DNA from: Nostoc sp. ATCC 43529
GTDB lineage: Bacteria > Cyanobacteriota > Cyanobacteriia > Cyanobacteriales > Nostocaceae
NCBI GenBank assembly: GCA_003326205.1
Contig: LWTK01000055.1
Location: forward strand, 1-64,000
DNA length: 64,000 bases
Reading direction: 5' to 3'
The translations under genes and the position numbers were made by a program. Below are positions 26,748 through 34,999 of this stretch, one piece after another (within the stretch, counting starts at the first letter, position 1; every line of letters begins with the position of its first letter). Under the pieces are notes generated by a model. That model had not been told where the DNA came from, made no database searches, and saw nothing but the letters and a program-made list of their open reading frames with translations.

Positions 26748-28592
26748 TTACATATCTTGCTGATATTCTTCCAACAATTGCGGGATGTAATCATAGCCAT
26801 CTACACCAATAAGTGCAATGATTTTAGGACGATGTTGCTGTAGGAATTTTTGGAAAGCTTCTGCCCCTATCTGTCCGTGTAAAATTGTTAGTAACCCTGC
26901 TGGTTGACGCCATTCACGAGAAGCAATTTGGTTCAAAAGATACATTCCTAAGCTGCCTGTATAAATGGTTTTTTCGGCATTTTGCAAATGATAATAGGCT
27001 TCAGCTAAATAAGCTAAATTGCGTCCCTGGAGATACAAATCACCGGAAAATTGCGCTATTTTAAAAGCATCTTCGAGATATTTAATTGCGGTTTGATGTT
27101 GTCCAATTACTAAATAAGCAATTCCTAAGCTGCTGACACATAAGGCTTTACTGGGAACATCGCCTAATTTTTCTGACAACTTTAAACCTTGTTCCAAATA
27201 GTTAATTGCTGATTCATAGGTTTCTGGTTCTAGGTTTTCCAGTTGTTGAGCCTGCATAACTTCGCTGTAGCCTAAATTAACTAGGGCGTTTGCTTCTCCT
27301 GTACGATCGCCTGCTTGCCGACTCAGTATTAATCCTCGTTGGCTGTAGTTAATTGCCTCAGGATAATTTTGCTGTTGTACGTAGGTACGGCTGAGGTGGT
27401 TGAGATTGGCAATTTCACAGGGGCGATCGCCTGCACTCCTAGCTATCTCCAACGCCTGTTGATGAAAACTAAGGGAGCGATCGTATTGTCCTAAAGCACG
27501 CTGAGAATAACCTAAAAGTGTCAAAATCCGAGCTTTCTCTTGGGTTCCCTCCACAGTTCGCAGCGGCTCATCCAAATAGTCCAGAGTATTTCGGAGATAA
27601 CTGCCAGAAAACGAGGCAAAAATACCGCCGTAAAGGGGAAAATATGACCGTTGGGCAAAGGTTCGCAAAATCTGGAGCATAATTTGAGAACAAGCATCGC
27701 TATATCCTGCACCAATGCTCTGAAAACCAATTGCTAACTGACTCCAAATCACTGCGAAGGTCAAAAAAGTCGAAATGGACAACTTTGGCCCTGCTTTCAC
27801 GTCGTAAGCTTGTTGGTCAAACCAGTTAATTAAACCTCGTTGCAAATATTGTAAAACCAACGCCATTTCTACCCAATCTCTGAGGGTGATACCCCGTTGC
27901 TGTTCGGCAAATTCAATTGCAGATTCTTCCATCGCTAGGGTGCGAAACAGTCTTTGGGGTAACTCACTATTAACTTGCTTAGCCCAACTCGCCCAAGGGC
28001 CGCTTTCGCCTGGTACGCCGCCAAATCCCAGAGATTCTCTTTGCTCGTACATCCAACTGAGCAAGTTTTCTTGTAGGCGTTGCCAAGAAGCTAAACCACG
28101 GGCGATACCTTCAGAAAATTGTTGTAAATCAGCATCTACCTGGGCAAATTGCTGTAATGATTTTGATAACTGCTGTAATTGTGGCAAATTTAGCGGATAC
28201 TTTTGATTCGGGTCAGTAACGCGAACAAATGCTGCCAGACGCTCATTAGGAGAAGCAGTAGTAATTTGTGTTACTGCAAAAGCGATCGCTTCTGTAGCTT
28301 TGTTTTGCTCTTGCCAGCGTTGCCATTGAGTTTGAATGGTTTTAATCGCTCTCAAACTGCGAGTAGCTTTAGCTTTTTTAAGTTCGTCTTTTTCGCTATC
28401 AACTTGGCTTTGGAGAACATTCAAGCGATCGCTCAAAACTAGCTCAAACACCTCCCCCGTACCGGAAGTAATGTTTTTAAGCAGCATTTGATACACCTGT
28501 TCCACAGAGCTAATTTTGCCCTTGAGGGTGGTTTCGATAATTTCATCGATTAAGGCAAGATAGCGATCGCGCAATGGCAGAGAGTCTGACAC
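26748..28592 (-). CDS. Tetratricopeptide-repeat protein
   Basis: A 614-residue soluble protein. The N-terminal 330 residues are helical and of no family I can name (for example RYLALIDEIIETTLKGKISS and the tryptophan-rich QTQWQRWQEQNKATEAIAFA). The region of about 350-560 holds five or six TPR units (LTLLGYSQRALGQYDRSLSF, INYSQRGLILSRQAGDRTGE, IKYLEDAFKIAQFSGDLYLQ). The start is a GTG (residues SDSLPLRDRY follow). Probably a protein-interaction scaffold. No operon partner; a repeat tract separates it from the cyclase gene. Confidence 0.78.
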   Translation of the reverse strand: MSDSLPLRDRYLALIDEIIETTLKGKISSVEQVYQMLLKNITSGTGEVFELVLSDRLNVLQSQVDSEKDELKKAKATRSLRAIKTIQTQWQRWQEQNKATEAIAFAVTQITTASPNERLAAFVRVTDPNQKYPLNLPQLQQLSKSLQQFAQVDADLQQFSEGIARGLASWQRLQENLLSWMYEQRESLGFGGVPGESGPWASWAKQVNSELPQRLFRTLAMEESAIEFAEQQRGITLRDWVEMALVLQYLQRGLINWFDQQAYDVKAGPKLSISTFLTFAVIWSQLAIGFQSIGAGYSDACSQIMLQILRTFAQRSYFPLYGGIFASFSGSYLRNTLDYLDEPLRTVEGTQEKARILTLLGYSQRALGQYDRSLSFHQQALEIARSAGDRPCEIANLNHLSRTYVQQQNYPEAINYSQRGLILSRQAGDRTGEANALVNLGYSEVMQAQQLENLEPETYESAINYLEQGLKLSEKLGDVPSKALCVSSLGIAYLVIGQHQTAIKYLEDAFKIAQFSGDLYLQGRNLAYLAEAYYHLQNAEKTIYTGSLGMYLLNQIASREWRQPAGLLTILHGQIGAEAFQKFLQQHRPKIIALIGVDGYDYIPQLLEEYQQDM

Positions 28593-28696
28593 TTTGGCTA
28601 CTAGAGTACGTCAATTCTAATTTTAGTCTTGGGAGTGGGGAGATGTGTGGAGATGGGGAGGTGGGGAGATGGGGAGACGCGGGGACGCGGAGAAAA

Positions 28697-28828
28697 ACAA
28701 ATGACCAATGACCAATGACTAATGACTAATGACCAATGACTAATGACCAATGACCAATGACTAATGACTAATGACCAATGACTAATGACCAATGACCAAT
28801 GACTAATGACTAATGACTAATGACTAAT
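28697..28828. repeat. Long (atgaccaatgacta)n STRR tract
   Basis: About 18 heptamer units (taatgac/caatgac) preceded by a gagatggggag tract (28628-28690). It touches the last codons of the cyclase gene. Reading frames through it are artefacts. Confidence 0.9.
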
Positions 28829-30106
28829 TAATAAATAAGTCATCATTTCACCTTTACCTTTAACTTTAATTAAACCTCGTTCTTCTAATAGATATTTATC
28901 TTTTAGAAGTTGATAACTTGCTTCACAAACTTGGATACTACCTGGGATACCGTGTGATTCCATACGGCTGGCTGTATTGACTGTATCTCCCCAAAGGTCG
29001 TAGGCAAACTTTTTCAGACCAATCACTCCTGCTACTACTGGCCCTGTGCTGATGCCAATGCGAATGCGAAAAGATTGATTATTTTCTTCATTAAACTGAG
29101 CTACAGCATTTTGCATGTCTAACGCCATATTAGCTATGGCGATCGCATGATTATTAGACTGATTTGGCAACCCAGCAACGGCCATATATGCATCGCCAAT
29201 GGTCTTGATTTTTTCTACTCCATGACGTTCTGCTAATTGATCAAATAAACAAAATATTGTATTTAATAAATCAACTAATTCCGCCGGAGATGTACGAGAT
29301 GAAAGTTCTGTAAAACCAACAATATCAGCAAATAACACCGTCACTTCCATAAAACTATCAGCAATAGTTGTCGGCTGTTGTTTTAATTGTTCGGCAATCA
29401 TTTCTGGCAAAATATTCAGTAGCAGACGCTCTGATTTTTGCTGGGCTACCTCCATCGCTTTACGAGCATCGAATTCATTTTTTTGTAAGCGTTCATATAA
29501 ATAAACAGAAAAAACACAAATTATGCAAGTCCAGAAAAAATATATGCCGTGTTCAACATAATAAGCTAAGGGATTTTCTAAGGTAGGTTTATATAATACA
29601 TATAAAATTAAATAGCAGAAAATTGTCCCAACTTGTGATACTAAATGCATCCACCATTGTACGGGCACAAGTGTAGCTTGAGTTAAAAACATTAAATTCC
29701 AGAGATTGTTTGTTGGTTCAAGATAATTAAATAGCAACGCTATATCAATTTGAACAACACAAGTTACAGACCAACATAAACTCAAAAAAATTAAATCAGG
29801 ATGGCGCTGCCCTATGGAGGTTTTACATAAAATCGAACAAATCAAAATGAATATTTCTACTACAAAACCAATCTTAAAAGCGTATATTTTGCCTTCTGCC
29901 TGTGAGTTTACCCAAAGGAAAAAAGCGATTAAAGTCAAACCAGCAATCAGCATAATCTGAGCTTGCAATTGTAGTCGCTTGAGCAGGAAGCGCTGTCGCT
30001 GTTCTTTGTAGGATTTGTCAAAGCTATTGCTTATTTGCCAATGGGGCATCCCTTGACTCATAAGCGCATCTAGTTGAGTTTTGTCAGAGTTATTTGGATG
30101 AATCAT
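28817..30106 (-). CDS. Membrane class III adenylate/guanylate cyclase
   Basis: A 429-residue cyclase. The N-terminal half has about six membrane spans (IMLIAGLTLIAFFLWVNSQA through GIYFFWTCIICVFSVYLYER). A short helix (RLLLNILPEMIAEQLKQQ, the cyclase-transducing linker) joins the catalytic domain from about residue 255. Metal-binding aspartates occur in LFADIVGF and in the IGDAYMAV loop; the substrate lysine in KIKTIGDAY and the later DLWGDTVNTASRM (Asp for adenine, Asn/Arg for transition state) point to adenylate cyclase. It makes cAMP at the cytoplasmic face in response to an unknown membrane signal. Confidence 0.9.
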   Translation of the reverse strand: MIHPNNSDKTQLDALMSQGMPHWQISNSFDKSYKEQRQRFLLKRLQLQAQIMLIAGLTLIAFFLWVNSQAEGKIYAFKIGFVVEIFILICSILCKTSIGQRHPDLIFLSLCWSVTCVVQIDIALLFNYLEPTNNLWNLMFLTQATLVPVQWWMHLVSQVGTIFCYLILYVLYKPTLENPLAYYVEHGIYFFWTCIICVFSVYLYERLQKNEFDARKAMEVAQQKSERLLLNILPEMIAEQLKQQPTTIADSFMEVTVLFADIVGFTELSSRTSPAELVDLLNTIFCLFDQLAERHGVEKIKTIGDAYMAVAGLPNQSNNHAIAIANMALDMQNAVAQFNEENNQSFRIRIGISTGPVVAGVIGLKKFAYDLWGDTVNTASRMESHGIPGSIQVCEASYQLLKDKYLLEERGLIKVKGKGEMMTYLLISH

Positions 30107-30244
30107 GCTCTTTTTACGTTATTAGTAATCAAGGGAGTGGGGAGTTAGGAGTTAGAAGTAGAGACGCGATTAATCGCGTCTGTACAAGAGTTAGGAGTTT
30201 TATGTGCCCCATGCCCAATGCCCAATGCCCAATGCCCAACAATT

Positions 30245-31819
30245 ATGGCTCGTACCCCAACATTAACTTTCGATCGCGGCACATTAATTTTGCATCCACC
30301 ACCACGCGGCAAAGCTTGGATGGACTACGCCACATGGGACGATCGAGTTGAAAAATTCCGCATTCCGGCGATTAGATACCGATCGCTCGTGGAAGCACTA
30401 CAAGCGGAAGATGTCAACTTTATCGATGAAGCAAAGGAATTTTATCCTCTAGATTTGGTTTCTAGTTTGGAAATGGAACCATATCCTCACCAGAGTGAAG
30501 CTTTAGCAGCTTGGAAACTAGCGGGTAGGCAGGGGGTGGTTGTGCTTCCTACGGCGGCGGGAAAGACTTATTTAGCACAAATGGCTATGCAGTCAACCCC
30601 CCGCACGACGCTGATTGTAGTGCCAACTTTGGATTTAATGCATCAGTGGTACGCACATTTAGTTGCGGCTTTCCCGGATGCTGAGGTGGGATTGCTGGGG
30701 GGCGGTTCGCGGGATAAAACACCTATTTTGGTGGCGACTTATGATAGTGCGGCAATTCACGCCGAAGCGATTGGAAATCAATATGCGTTGATTGTTTTCG
30801 ATGAATGCCATCACTTACCAACAGATTTTAATCGGGTGATTGCTGAATATGCGATCGCACCCTATCGCTTAGGACTTTCTGCAACCCCAGAACGCACCGA
30901 TGGCAAACATGCTGATTTAAATATTCTTATTGGACAGGAAGTCTATCGCAAACGCGCTGAAGATTTGGCGGGGAAGGCGTTAGCAGAACATGAAATTGTG
31001 CAAATTAAGGTCAAGTTATCGCAGCAAGAACGGGAAAGATACAACCAATTAATTCAAACTCGCAACGACTTTTTAAAGCAATCTCGGATTTCTTTGGGGA
31101 GTCTTCAAGGTTGGCAAATGTTCGTGCAAATGAGTGCGCGATCGCAAGCTGGACGTAGGGCGATGTTAGCGCATCGAGAAGCGAAAGATATTGCTTTGGG
31201 CACTGATGGCAAGTTGCGAATTTTAGCTAATTTATTAGCAGAACATTATCCGGCAAGAGTTTTGATTTTTACTGCTGATAATTCTACGGTTTATCGCATT
31301 TCTCAAGAGTTATTAATTCCGGCAATTACTCATCAAACTCCTGTGAAAGAAAGGCATGAAATATTAACAAAATTTAGGGAGGGTACATATAATACTTTGG
31401 TGGCTTCTCATGTGTTAAATGAGGGAGTTGATGTACCTGCGGCTTCTGTGGCAATTATTTTATCGGGAACTGGTTCGGCTAGGGAGTATATTCAGCGTTT
31501 GGGGAGGGTTTTAAGGAAGGGAAATATTGAGAATAAGCAGGCGATTTTGTATGAAGTGGTGGCGGAGGATACGAGTGAAGAAGGAACTTCGGCGAGGCGA
31601 CGCGGGGAGACGCGGGGACGCGGGGAGAAGAAGGGGAATTTGCAGGTTGTGTATGGGAGTGGGAAGGGAAGGAGTTTGAAGGCGGCGGAACAGTTAGAAA
31701 TTAATTATTCAATCCAAAATCCAAAATCTAAAATCCAAAATTCAGCAGATGTTACCGACAGAGTTATTGATGCATCGCCAAAACGGGGAGGAGATTATTC
31801 CGAAGAGGCTGAAGATTGA
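30245..31819 (+). CDS. XPB-like superfamily 2 DNA helicase
   Basis: A 524-residue SF2 helicase similar to archaeal and bacterial XPB. Landmarks: N-terminal DNA-damage-recognition-like domain (TFDRGTLILHPPPRGKAWMD), Walker A PTAAGKT, DEAH-type box DECHH, motif III SATPERTDG, motif V NEGVDVPAA, and motif VI QRLGRVLRKG. A thumb-like insertion follows motif III. The C-terminal 65 residues include two repeat-derived inserts (ARRRGETRGRGEKKG and IQNPKSKIQNS) and run 71 bp into the next gene. Together with that DUF790/Bax1 gene it should form a bubble-opening helicase-nuclease pair for DNA repair. Confidence 0.88.
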   Translation: MARTPTLTFDRGTLILHPPPRGKAWMDYATWDDRVEKFRIPAIRYRSLVEALQAEDVNFIDEAKEFYPLDLVSSLEMEPYPHQSEALAAWKLAGRQGVVVLPTAAGKTYLAQMAMQSTPRTTLIVVPTLDLMHQWYAHLVAAFPDAEVGLLGGGSRDKTPILVATYDSAAIHAEAIGNQYALIVFDECHHLPTDFNRVIAEYAIAPYRLGLSATPERTDGKHADLNILIGQEVYRKRAEDLAGKALAEHEIVQIKVKLSQQERERYNQLIQTRNDFLKQSRISLGSLQGWQMFVQMSARSQAGRRAMLAHREAKDIALGTDGKLRILANLLAEHYPARVLIFTADNSTVYRISQELLIPAITHQTPVKERHEILTKFREGTYNTLVASHVLNEGVDVPAASVAIILSGTGSAREYIQRLGRVLRKGNIENKQAILYEVVAEDTSEEGTSARRRGETRGRGEKKGNLQVVYGSGKGRSLKAAEQLEINYSIQNPKSKIQNSADVTDRVIDASPKRGGDYSEEAED

Positions 31820-32963
31820 TAATAAAACTTCAGAGTTGGCGATTGAGTTGATTAATTATTTTCAATCAGCGGTGGGAAAAACTCAGGGTGTGCTTGAGCG
31901 ACAACTGACTGATTTTGAAGGAGATTCGACGGATTATCGAGTGAAGCGGGGATTAGCTTATATTCTCAAAAGCAGTTTTTGTACTTTTGAGGTGGTTAGT
32001 CCTTTGGAACCACAAATGTTAAGAGAACGGGTGTTTTCTCTGGCTGCAAAGTCTGTTTCTAGTCGGGAATCTACACAAGTTACTTTGGGGAAAGTTGCTG
32101 ATGAGTTAACTCAAGAACTCGAACGGGAAGTTTTACCAGAACAGGTTCGCAATGGATTATATGCTGATTTAGCTGAGAATAAAATTTTGACTGTTTTTGA
32201 TGCACCAGTTCCTTCAGATTTGTTAAATCGATATAACTTATCGCAGGTGCAGGGGGTTTTTTATAAAGCGAGTCAGTTGGTGTTAAATGCTCATCGGAAT
32301 GTGCCGGGAGAATACAAGCTGTTGTTTCGCTATTTAAAGTTGTTTCAATTGATGGCTTATATTGAAGGTGATGCCGACCACGGATTTACAATTACTATTG
32401 ACGGGCCGACGAGTTTATTTAATCCTAGTACGCGATATGGGTTGGCGATCGCCAAACTTATCCCCGCTTTACTTCACGTTACAAAATGGAGTCTTTCTTC
32501 CATTCTCCAAACTCGTGACGTTTATACAAATACTTGGAAAACTGGACGTTTTACTCTCAATTCCGAATGTGGTTTGGTATCTCATTATCCACCAGGAAAG
32601 CCCTACGATAGTATGCTAGAAGCATCCTTCGCTGATAAATGGGATGCTTTGAAAAGTGGCTGGGCATTAGAGAGAGAAGTTGATTTAATACCAATTCCTG
32701 GTAGCGTCATGATTCCTGATTTTCGCTTAGTGCATCCAGATGGACGTAGTTTTTTATTAGAAATCGTTGGTTATTGGCGTCCAGAATATTTACAAAAGAA
32801 ATTTTCTCAGGTGCGGCGTGCTGGACGAGATGATTTAATTCTGGCAATTTCCGAACGGCTTAATTTAGAAAAGGCGGGAGTAAAATTAAATGATGTCCCC
32901 GCGAGAATTGTTTGGTTTAAAGATAAGTTATTGCCAAAAGCTGTGTTAGCTGTGATGGATTGA
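31749..32963 (+). CDS. DUF790 family Bax1-like nuclease
   Basis: A 404-residue DUF790 protein, the family of archaeal Bax1 (binds archaeal XPB), a structure-specific nuclease that works with XPB. The N-terminus MLPTELLMHRQNGEEIIPKR is family-typical. The C-terminal nuclease core shows ALEREVDLIPIPGSVMIPDF and FLLEIVGYWRPEYLQKK, with the acidic/Lys pattern of a PD-(D/E)XK-like site. It overlaps the helicase gene by 71 bp in another frame, so the two are tightly coupled. Likely role: incision near helicase-opened DNA. Confidence 0.88.
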   Translation: MLPTELLMHRQNGEEIIPKRLKIDNKTSELAIELINYFQSAVGKTQGVLERQLTDFEGDSTDYRVKRGLAYILKSSFCTFEVVSPLEPQMLRERVFSLAAKSVSSRESTQVTLGKVADELTQELEREVLPEQVRNGLYADLAENKILTVFDAPVPSDLLNRYNLSQVQGVFYKASQLVLNAHRNVPGEYKLLFRYLKLFQLMAYIEGDADHGFTITIDGPTSLFNPSTRYGLAIAKLIPALLHVTKWSLSSILQTRDVYTNTWKTGRFTLNSECGLVSHYPPGKPYDSMLEASFADKWDALKSGWALEREVDLIPIPGSVMIPDFRLVHPDGRSFLLEIVGYWRPEYLQKKFSQVRRAGRDDLILAISERLNLEKAGVKLNDVPARIVWFKDKLLPKAVLAVMD

Positions 32964-32978
32964 ACAAGGAGAAATAGT

Positions 32979-33221
32979 ATGAAAAGTATAGAAACAATTG
33001 CCACAGTTACTAAAGATGGTAAAATCACAGCGCAGTTACCATTGGATATTCCAGAGGGTGAGCATCAGGTGGTAATAGTAATTGATGAGAAGCTTTTAGC
33101 ACAGAAAGGAGAGAGCAAACAAAAGCGTCCTCCTCTAAACTTTCCTGTGCATGATTGTGGACTTTGGCCTGAAAATCTTTCTCTAAGACGTGAGGATATG
33201 TATGACGATTGGGGAAGGTGA
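32979..33221 (+). CDS. Antitoxin candidate of a PIN toxin pair
   Basis: An 80-residue protein: N-terminal beta-rich half (ETIATVTKDGKITAQLPLDI, PEGEHQVVIVIDE) and acidic/Arg tail (LRREDMYDDWGR) of the kind that wraps PIN toxins. It overlaps the PIN gene by 20 bp. A ribosome site aaggag lies just upstream of the ATG. I infer antitoxin from position and shape, not from a named family. Confidence 0.78.
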   Translation: MKSIETIATVTKDGKITAQLPLDIPEGEHQVVIVIDEKLLAQKGESKQKRPPLNFPVHDCGLWPENLSLRREDMYDDWGR

Positions 33222-33654
33222 TACTGTTTTTTTAGACACAAATATCCTGGTGTACGCTAGTCAAATTCAGTCTCCATTTCACCAAGCTGCTATGGAGGCT
33301 ATCCAAAGTTTTTATGATGCGGGGGTTGATTTGTGGATTAGCAGACAAGTGTTACGGGAATATTTGGCTACCCTTACCCGTCCACAACAATTTGTCAACC
33401 CACTACCCATTGCAATAGTAATTCAGGATCTTCGCTATTTCTATAACCGCTTTCAGGTGGCTGAAGATAATTCTCAGGTGACAAAAAGGCTACTAACACT
33501 TATGGAGCAAATTCCTATTGGTGGTAGGCAAGTTCATGATGCAAATATCGTTGCTACAATGCTAGTTTATGGCATTCCTCAATTACTGACTCACAACACA
33601 GGTGATTTTGCTAGGTTTTCGGAATTAATTACTGTGTTGCCATTACAAAATTAG
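33202..33654 (+). CDS. PIN-domain toxin (VapC-like ribonuclease)
   Basis: A 150-residue PIN domain ribonuclease. The first acidic residue is in VFLDTNILVYASQ, the conserved Glu in SRQVLREYLATL, and the later acidic cluster in QVHDANIVATMLVYG, then LLTHNTGDFARF. PIN toxins cleave tRNA or mRNA. The ATG at 33202 overlaps the antitoxin gene; a GTG at 33190 is an alternative. The pair lies downstream of the XPB-Bax1 genes with a 15-bp gap and may be co-transcribed. Confidence 0.88.
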   Translation: MTIGEGDTVFLDTNILVYASQIQSPFHQAAMEAIQSFYDAGVDLWISRQVLREYLATLTRPQQFVNPLPIAIVIQDLRYFYNRFQVAEDNSQVTKRLLTLMEQIPIGGRQVHDANIVATMLVYGIPQLLTHNTGDFARFSELITVLPLQN

Positions 33655-33679
33655 ACTGTTTGGTATTTTGCAATCCTAC

Positions 33680-34375
33680 TCACGAACTCCAAATACTTCT
33701 GCGTTCCCAATATTGGGCGACTCTTTTTTCCCACTCTTCCCAGTAATCTTTAATCATTGCTGGTTCAAACCAAAATACCTCGGCTGGCATCTCTGGAATT
33801 GCTACTACCAACAAAGCATGATTTAGCTGAATGCCATAATCTCGATAATAGTTGTTAATTGCTCCAATGTATGCTGTAAGTTGCAGTGGATGTTCGTATA
33901 AACGCTCAATTGAACCTTTAGGTTTATCTGCTGTTTTCCACTCGCAAATACAGGGGATGCCTTGATAACTGGCAATACAATCGACTTTGCCAGAATAGCT
34001 CAAATCGTAATGAAAAACGGAGCCTTCTACGAGTCTCACTGTGTCAATTTCTTCTAAAACTGGCTTAATACTTTCCCAATAAGGGCGACTACCTTCAGGA
34101 CAAACAGGATTTTGTCCAAGGAGGTAGCGCTCAATTTGTTTGTGTGTTTGGGTTCCCCGACGACTAGCGTTTGTAGATATGCGGGTGGCTTCTTCTGTTC
34201 CTACACGCGCTTTCCAATTTAATAATCTGTCTCTATCTTCTTGGGGTTTGGTGACATTAAGTATTGTAGTGACACTGGGGAAGCGGTTTCCCTTGGCATC
34301 TACATAATATTGTTTACCATTTTCTCTCAAGGTTTTACTATTAATTCGAGGTAGTAGTTGGGTATTAAATTCCAT
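33680..34375 (-). CDS. PD-(D/E)XK superfamily nuclease
   Basis: A 231-residue single-domain nuclease resembling the MGME1/RecB-like group. Catalytic pattern: GTQTHKQIERYL (motif I helix), YSGKVDCIASYQG (Asp), CICEWKTADKP (Glu-x-Lys) and HPLQLTAYIGAINNYY (Gln/Tyr helix). The N-terminus has YYVDAKGNRFPSVTTIL, often seen in such exonucleases. Convergent with the PIN gene and divergent from the NB-ARC locus. Probably acts on single-stranded or recombining DNA. Confidence 0.82.
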   Translation of the reverse strand: MEFNTQLLPRINSKTLRENGKQYYVDAKGNRFPSVTTILNVTKPQEDRDRLLNWKARVGTEEATRISTNASRRGTQTHKQIERYLLGQNPVCPEGSRPYWESIKPVLEEIDTVRLVEGSVFHYDLSYSGKVDCIASYQGIPCICEWKTADKPKGSIERLYEHPLQLTAYIGAINNYYRDYGIQLNHALLVVAIPEMPAEVFWFEPAMIKDYWEEWEKRVAQYWERRSIWSS

Positions 34376-34498
34376 CAGCTTTTATGAAAGTCAACTTAAC
34401 GTTAAAAATCGTGTCTGCACAGACAAAATCAAGAAATGTGATGATAGGGCTAGGCTAGAATAGCTTTCAGTGGAATTTCGGTTGTTATTCATAAAATT

Positions 34499-34933
34499 AT
34501 GGAACCTGTAACACTAACGGCTGTTGCAACTGCGATCGCTACTATAGTTTTAACTAAAGCTTTAGAAAAAACTGGCGAAAAGCTTGGGGAAGCAGGGTTA
34601 GAAGCAAGCGGTAAATTAATCGCACAGCTACGTAATAAAAATAAATTGCCCTTGTTAGCAGAGGCGACACCAGAAAATTCACAGCCACCGTTAGATTATG
34701 GCAAAGCTGTACTAGAGTTGAAAGCCGCAGCAGACGCAGATACCGAAATTGCTCAATCAGTGCGGGAGGTGGAAGCAGCAGTAAACGCCGATCCTCAAGT
34801 AGCGTCAAAAGTCCAAGCTTTAGCAAATGAGCTTGACTCGCAACCAGCAACCATCATTAATTCTACAAAGTTAGCTGAGTCTATTAAAAACGTCTTTCAA
34901 GGAAATACTTTCACTGGTACTAATATTTTCTGA
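34499..34933 (+). CDS. Probable N-terminal module of the NB-ARC/TPR locus
   Basis: A 144-residue alanine-rich helical protein. Its hydrophobic start (VTLTAVATAIATIVLTKALE) may associate with membranes; then KTGEKLGEAGLEASGKLIAQ and a tail VFQGNTFTGTNIF. I have seen similar modules as N-termini of, or partners to, cyanobacterial NB-ARC proteins. It is in the same frame as the next gene and separated from it only by one TGA (34931-34933); the frame beyond is open straight into the NB-ARC domain. It is either a stand-alone adaptor or the severed N-terminus of one protein. Confidence 0.7.
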   Translation: MEPVTLTAVATAIATIVLTKALEKTGEKLGEAGLEASGKLIAQLRNKNKLPLLAEATPENSQPPLDYGKAVLELKAAADADTEIAQSVREVEAAVNADPQVASKVQALANELDSQPATIINSTKLAESIKNVFQGNTFTGTNIF

Positions 34934-34999
34934 CTGCATTCGCCTGGAGGAGAACAGGTAAAGTCAAATCTCGTTACCGAAATACCGCAAAATTTACCC

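Noticed and set aside
28601..28792. Frame of VISHWSL repeats
   Set aside because: It is the taatgac/caatgac short tandem repeat translated.
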